From: an uncultured Clostridia bacterium
GTDB taxonomy: Bacteria; Bacillota; Clostridia; Christensenellales; CAG-917
Assembly (NCBI GenBank): GCA_947589635.1
Contig: CANQCC010000094.1
Coordinates: 1 to 5,581 of the forward strand
DNA length: 5,581 nucleotides
Reading direction: 5' to 3'
Position numbers and translations under genes: made by a program. Position 1 is the first letter of the stretch. Each line of letters starts with the position of its first letter. The notes beneath the pieces were generated by a model, which saw nothing but the letters and a program-made list of their open reading frames with translations, made no database searches and had not been told where the DNA came from. This document shows positions 4,756 to 5,581 of this stretch, piece by piece.

Positions 4756-5581
4756 GTGAACCTGTCCGTCATGCTTAAACCCGCCTCGAGCAAGTGCAAT
4801 CTGAGGTGCGAATATTGCTTTTATCACTCCCTTGCCGACATGCGCGAGAGCGCCGACAAGGGTTTGATGAGCCTCGCCATGCTTGACGACATCATAAGTA
4901 AGGCGCTCGCGTTTTGCGGCGACGACAGGCTTTATATCTCCTTTCAGGGAGGGGAGCCGCTTTTAAGGGGAAAGGACTTTTTTATAAGGGTCGGCGAGGC
5001 GCTCAAAGACAAGAAAAACGCCCATATCGCGGTGCAGACAAACGGGACGTTGATAGACGACGAGTGGGCGAAGATATTCAAAAAATACCGCGTGCTCGTG
5101 GGGCTTTCCCTCGACGGCAGAAGAGAGGACAACGCGCTGAGGGTAAAGGCGGACGGCAAACCCGCGTTCGACGATATAATGCGGGGCATAGATGTGCTTA
5201 AAGCGCACGGCGTCGCCTTCAACATCCTGACCGTGATAAGCAGGACGGTCGCAAAAAACATAGACGACATTTACGACTTTTACGCCGAGCAAGGCTTTAA
5301 GTTTTTGCAATTCATTCCCTGCCTCAAGCCTCTCGACGGACAAAACTACGACAAGGACAAGTGGAACAGCATTGTAAATAAAACGCCGATTTCTGCAAGC
5401 AGCAATCGGGAAATCGGTGGCGTCGCTCCATCTGTCTATCTTGGAAAACTTGAAAAGAAAGGCTCTGTGCTGCCGTCCGATTTGGATGGTTATGTTGAGA
5501 CGCACTGGATTGATCATACCATGTTAAGAAACGATGAATTTCAGGAATTCATTGTTGACCGCGCAAAGAAACTGTTAAGTG
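4756..5581 (+). CDS. Anaerobic sulfatase-maturating enzyme (radical SAM), N-terminal half, fused in frame to foreign sequence; open at window end
   Basis: Residues 1 to about 200 are a clear anSME. They include the radical SAM motif C14-N-L-R-C18-E-Y-C21, which binds the [4Fe-4S] cluster. Family blocks follow: SFQGGEPLL (62-70), the SAM-binding GGE at 65-67, QTNGTLID (94-101), GLSLDG (116-121) and FIPCLKPLDG (186-195). It would oxidise Cys257 of the adjacent sulfatase to formylglycine in the cytoplasm before export. Family members are about 370-400 aa with a C-terminal SPASM-type region binding two more clusters. Here that half is absent. From about W203 the frame continues without a stop into unrelated sequence (NSIVNKTPISASSNREIGG and onward) to the window end. 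Codon use changes at the same point. If real, the protein is a broken maturase; a misassembly is at least as likely. Confidence 0.85.
   Translation, partial: MNLSVMLKPASSKCNLRCEYCFYHSLADMRESADKGLMSLAMLDDIISKALAFCGDDRLYISFQGGEPLLRGKDFFIRVGEALKDKKNAHIAVQTNGTLIDDEWAKIFKKYRVLVGLSLDGRREDNALRVKADGKPAFDDIMRGIDVLKAHGVAFNILTVISRTVAKNIDDIYDFYAEQGFKFLQFIPCLKPLDGQNYDKDKWNSIVNKTPISASSNREIGGVAPSVYLGKLEKKGSVLPSDLDGYVETHWIDHTMLRNDEFQEFIVDRAKKLLS
5365..5581 (+). other. C-terminal fragment resembling a DUF262/DUF1524 (GmrSD-like) HNH protein
   Basis: Read in the same frame as the maturase, this stretch encodes NSIVNKTPISASSNREIGG, then VAPSVYLGKLEKKGS, a variable segment, and LRNDEFQEFIVDRAKKLLS. From memory, this succession (NKTPISA-x-TNR-x-IGG, APS-x-YL, then LRNDDF with a DR-x-K-x-LL helix) follows the HNH core at the C-terminus of DUF262/DUF1524 proteins, which act in phage defence and restriction of modified DNA. 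The HNH core and N-terminal domain are missing. Asp codons here are mostly GAT and Ile codons ATT, unlike the GAC/ATA preference upstream. It has no start of its own and continues past the window. Family assignment is by remembered pattern only. Confidence 0.55.

Noticed and set aside
5340..5376. Simple frameshift in the maturase explaining the lost C-terminus
   Set aside because: The frame is unchanged and the downstream sequence itself resembles a known protein family in that same frame, so a fusion or misjoin explains it better than an indel.
4963..5517. 184-aa minus-strand open frame
   Set aside because: It is antisense to the maturase with its radical SAM motifs, and it crosses the chimeric junction. 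It has no family resemblance.

Overview
The window looks like a piece of an uncultured, anaerobic, mid-GC Bacillota (Clostridia-like) genome, probably gut-derived. This is an inference. It rests on strong GAGG/GGAGG ribosome binding sites, AT-rich intergenic DNA with sigma-A-like promoters, coding DNA rich in GAC and ATA codons, and an oxygen-sensitive radical-SAM sulfatase-maturase gene. No taxonomic marker gene is present.

Layout. Positions 1-795 hold no credible gene. This stretch is packed with palindromic and inverted-repeat DNA: a roughly 470-bp segment bounded by imperfect terminal inverted repeats (6-61 and 415-474), a long hairpin (497-557), and two related hairpin units (about 559-660 and 671-799). 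The two units share an identical 28-nt core flanked by stems of different sequence that still pair. The second unit has perfect 19-bp terminal inverted repeats and supplies the stop codon of the neighbouring gene. Positions 796-2581 carry a two-gene minus-strand operon: an FAD-dependent oxidoreductase of the FixC/geranylgeranyl-reductase type, followed 13 nt later by a 154-aa protein I do not recognise. Positions 2582-2715 are a divergent promoter region. Positions 2716-4740 (plus strand) encode a membrane-anchored Cys-type sulfatase. It is followed 15 nt later by the gene for its likely activator, an anaerobic sulfatase-maturating enzyme (anSME), starting at 4756.

How the genes work together. 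The sulfatase has five predicted N-terminal membrane segments and an extracytoplasmic catalytic domain with a C-S-P-S-R signature. Its Cys257 must be oxidised to formylglycine, and the downstream radical SAM enzyme is the expected catalyst. Substrate is unknown; a sulfated host glycan or an envelope component are both possible. The minus-strand pair shares only the intergenic region with it, and I see no functional link.

Main anomalies. (1) The anSME reading frame stops resembling an anSME around residue 196-206. It continues in frame, with clearly different codon usage, into what looks like the C-terminal part of a DUF262/DUF1524 (GmrSD-like) HNH protein. This is either an assembly misjoin near a contig end or a real recombination that destroyed the maturase. 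(2) The paired hairpin units with apparently covarying stems are the best candidate here for an undescribed structured element. (3) The sulfatase combines an LtaS-like five-helix layout with a formylglycine-type active site and has Asn in place of the usual His in the GKWHLG motif.
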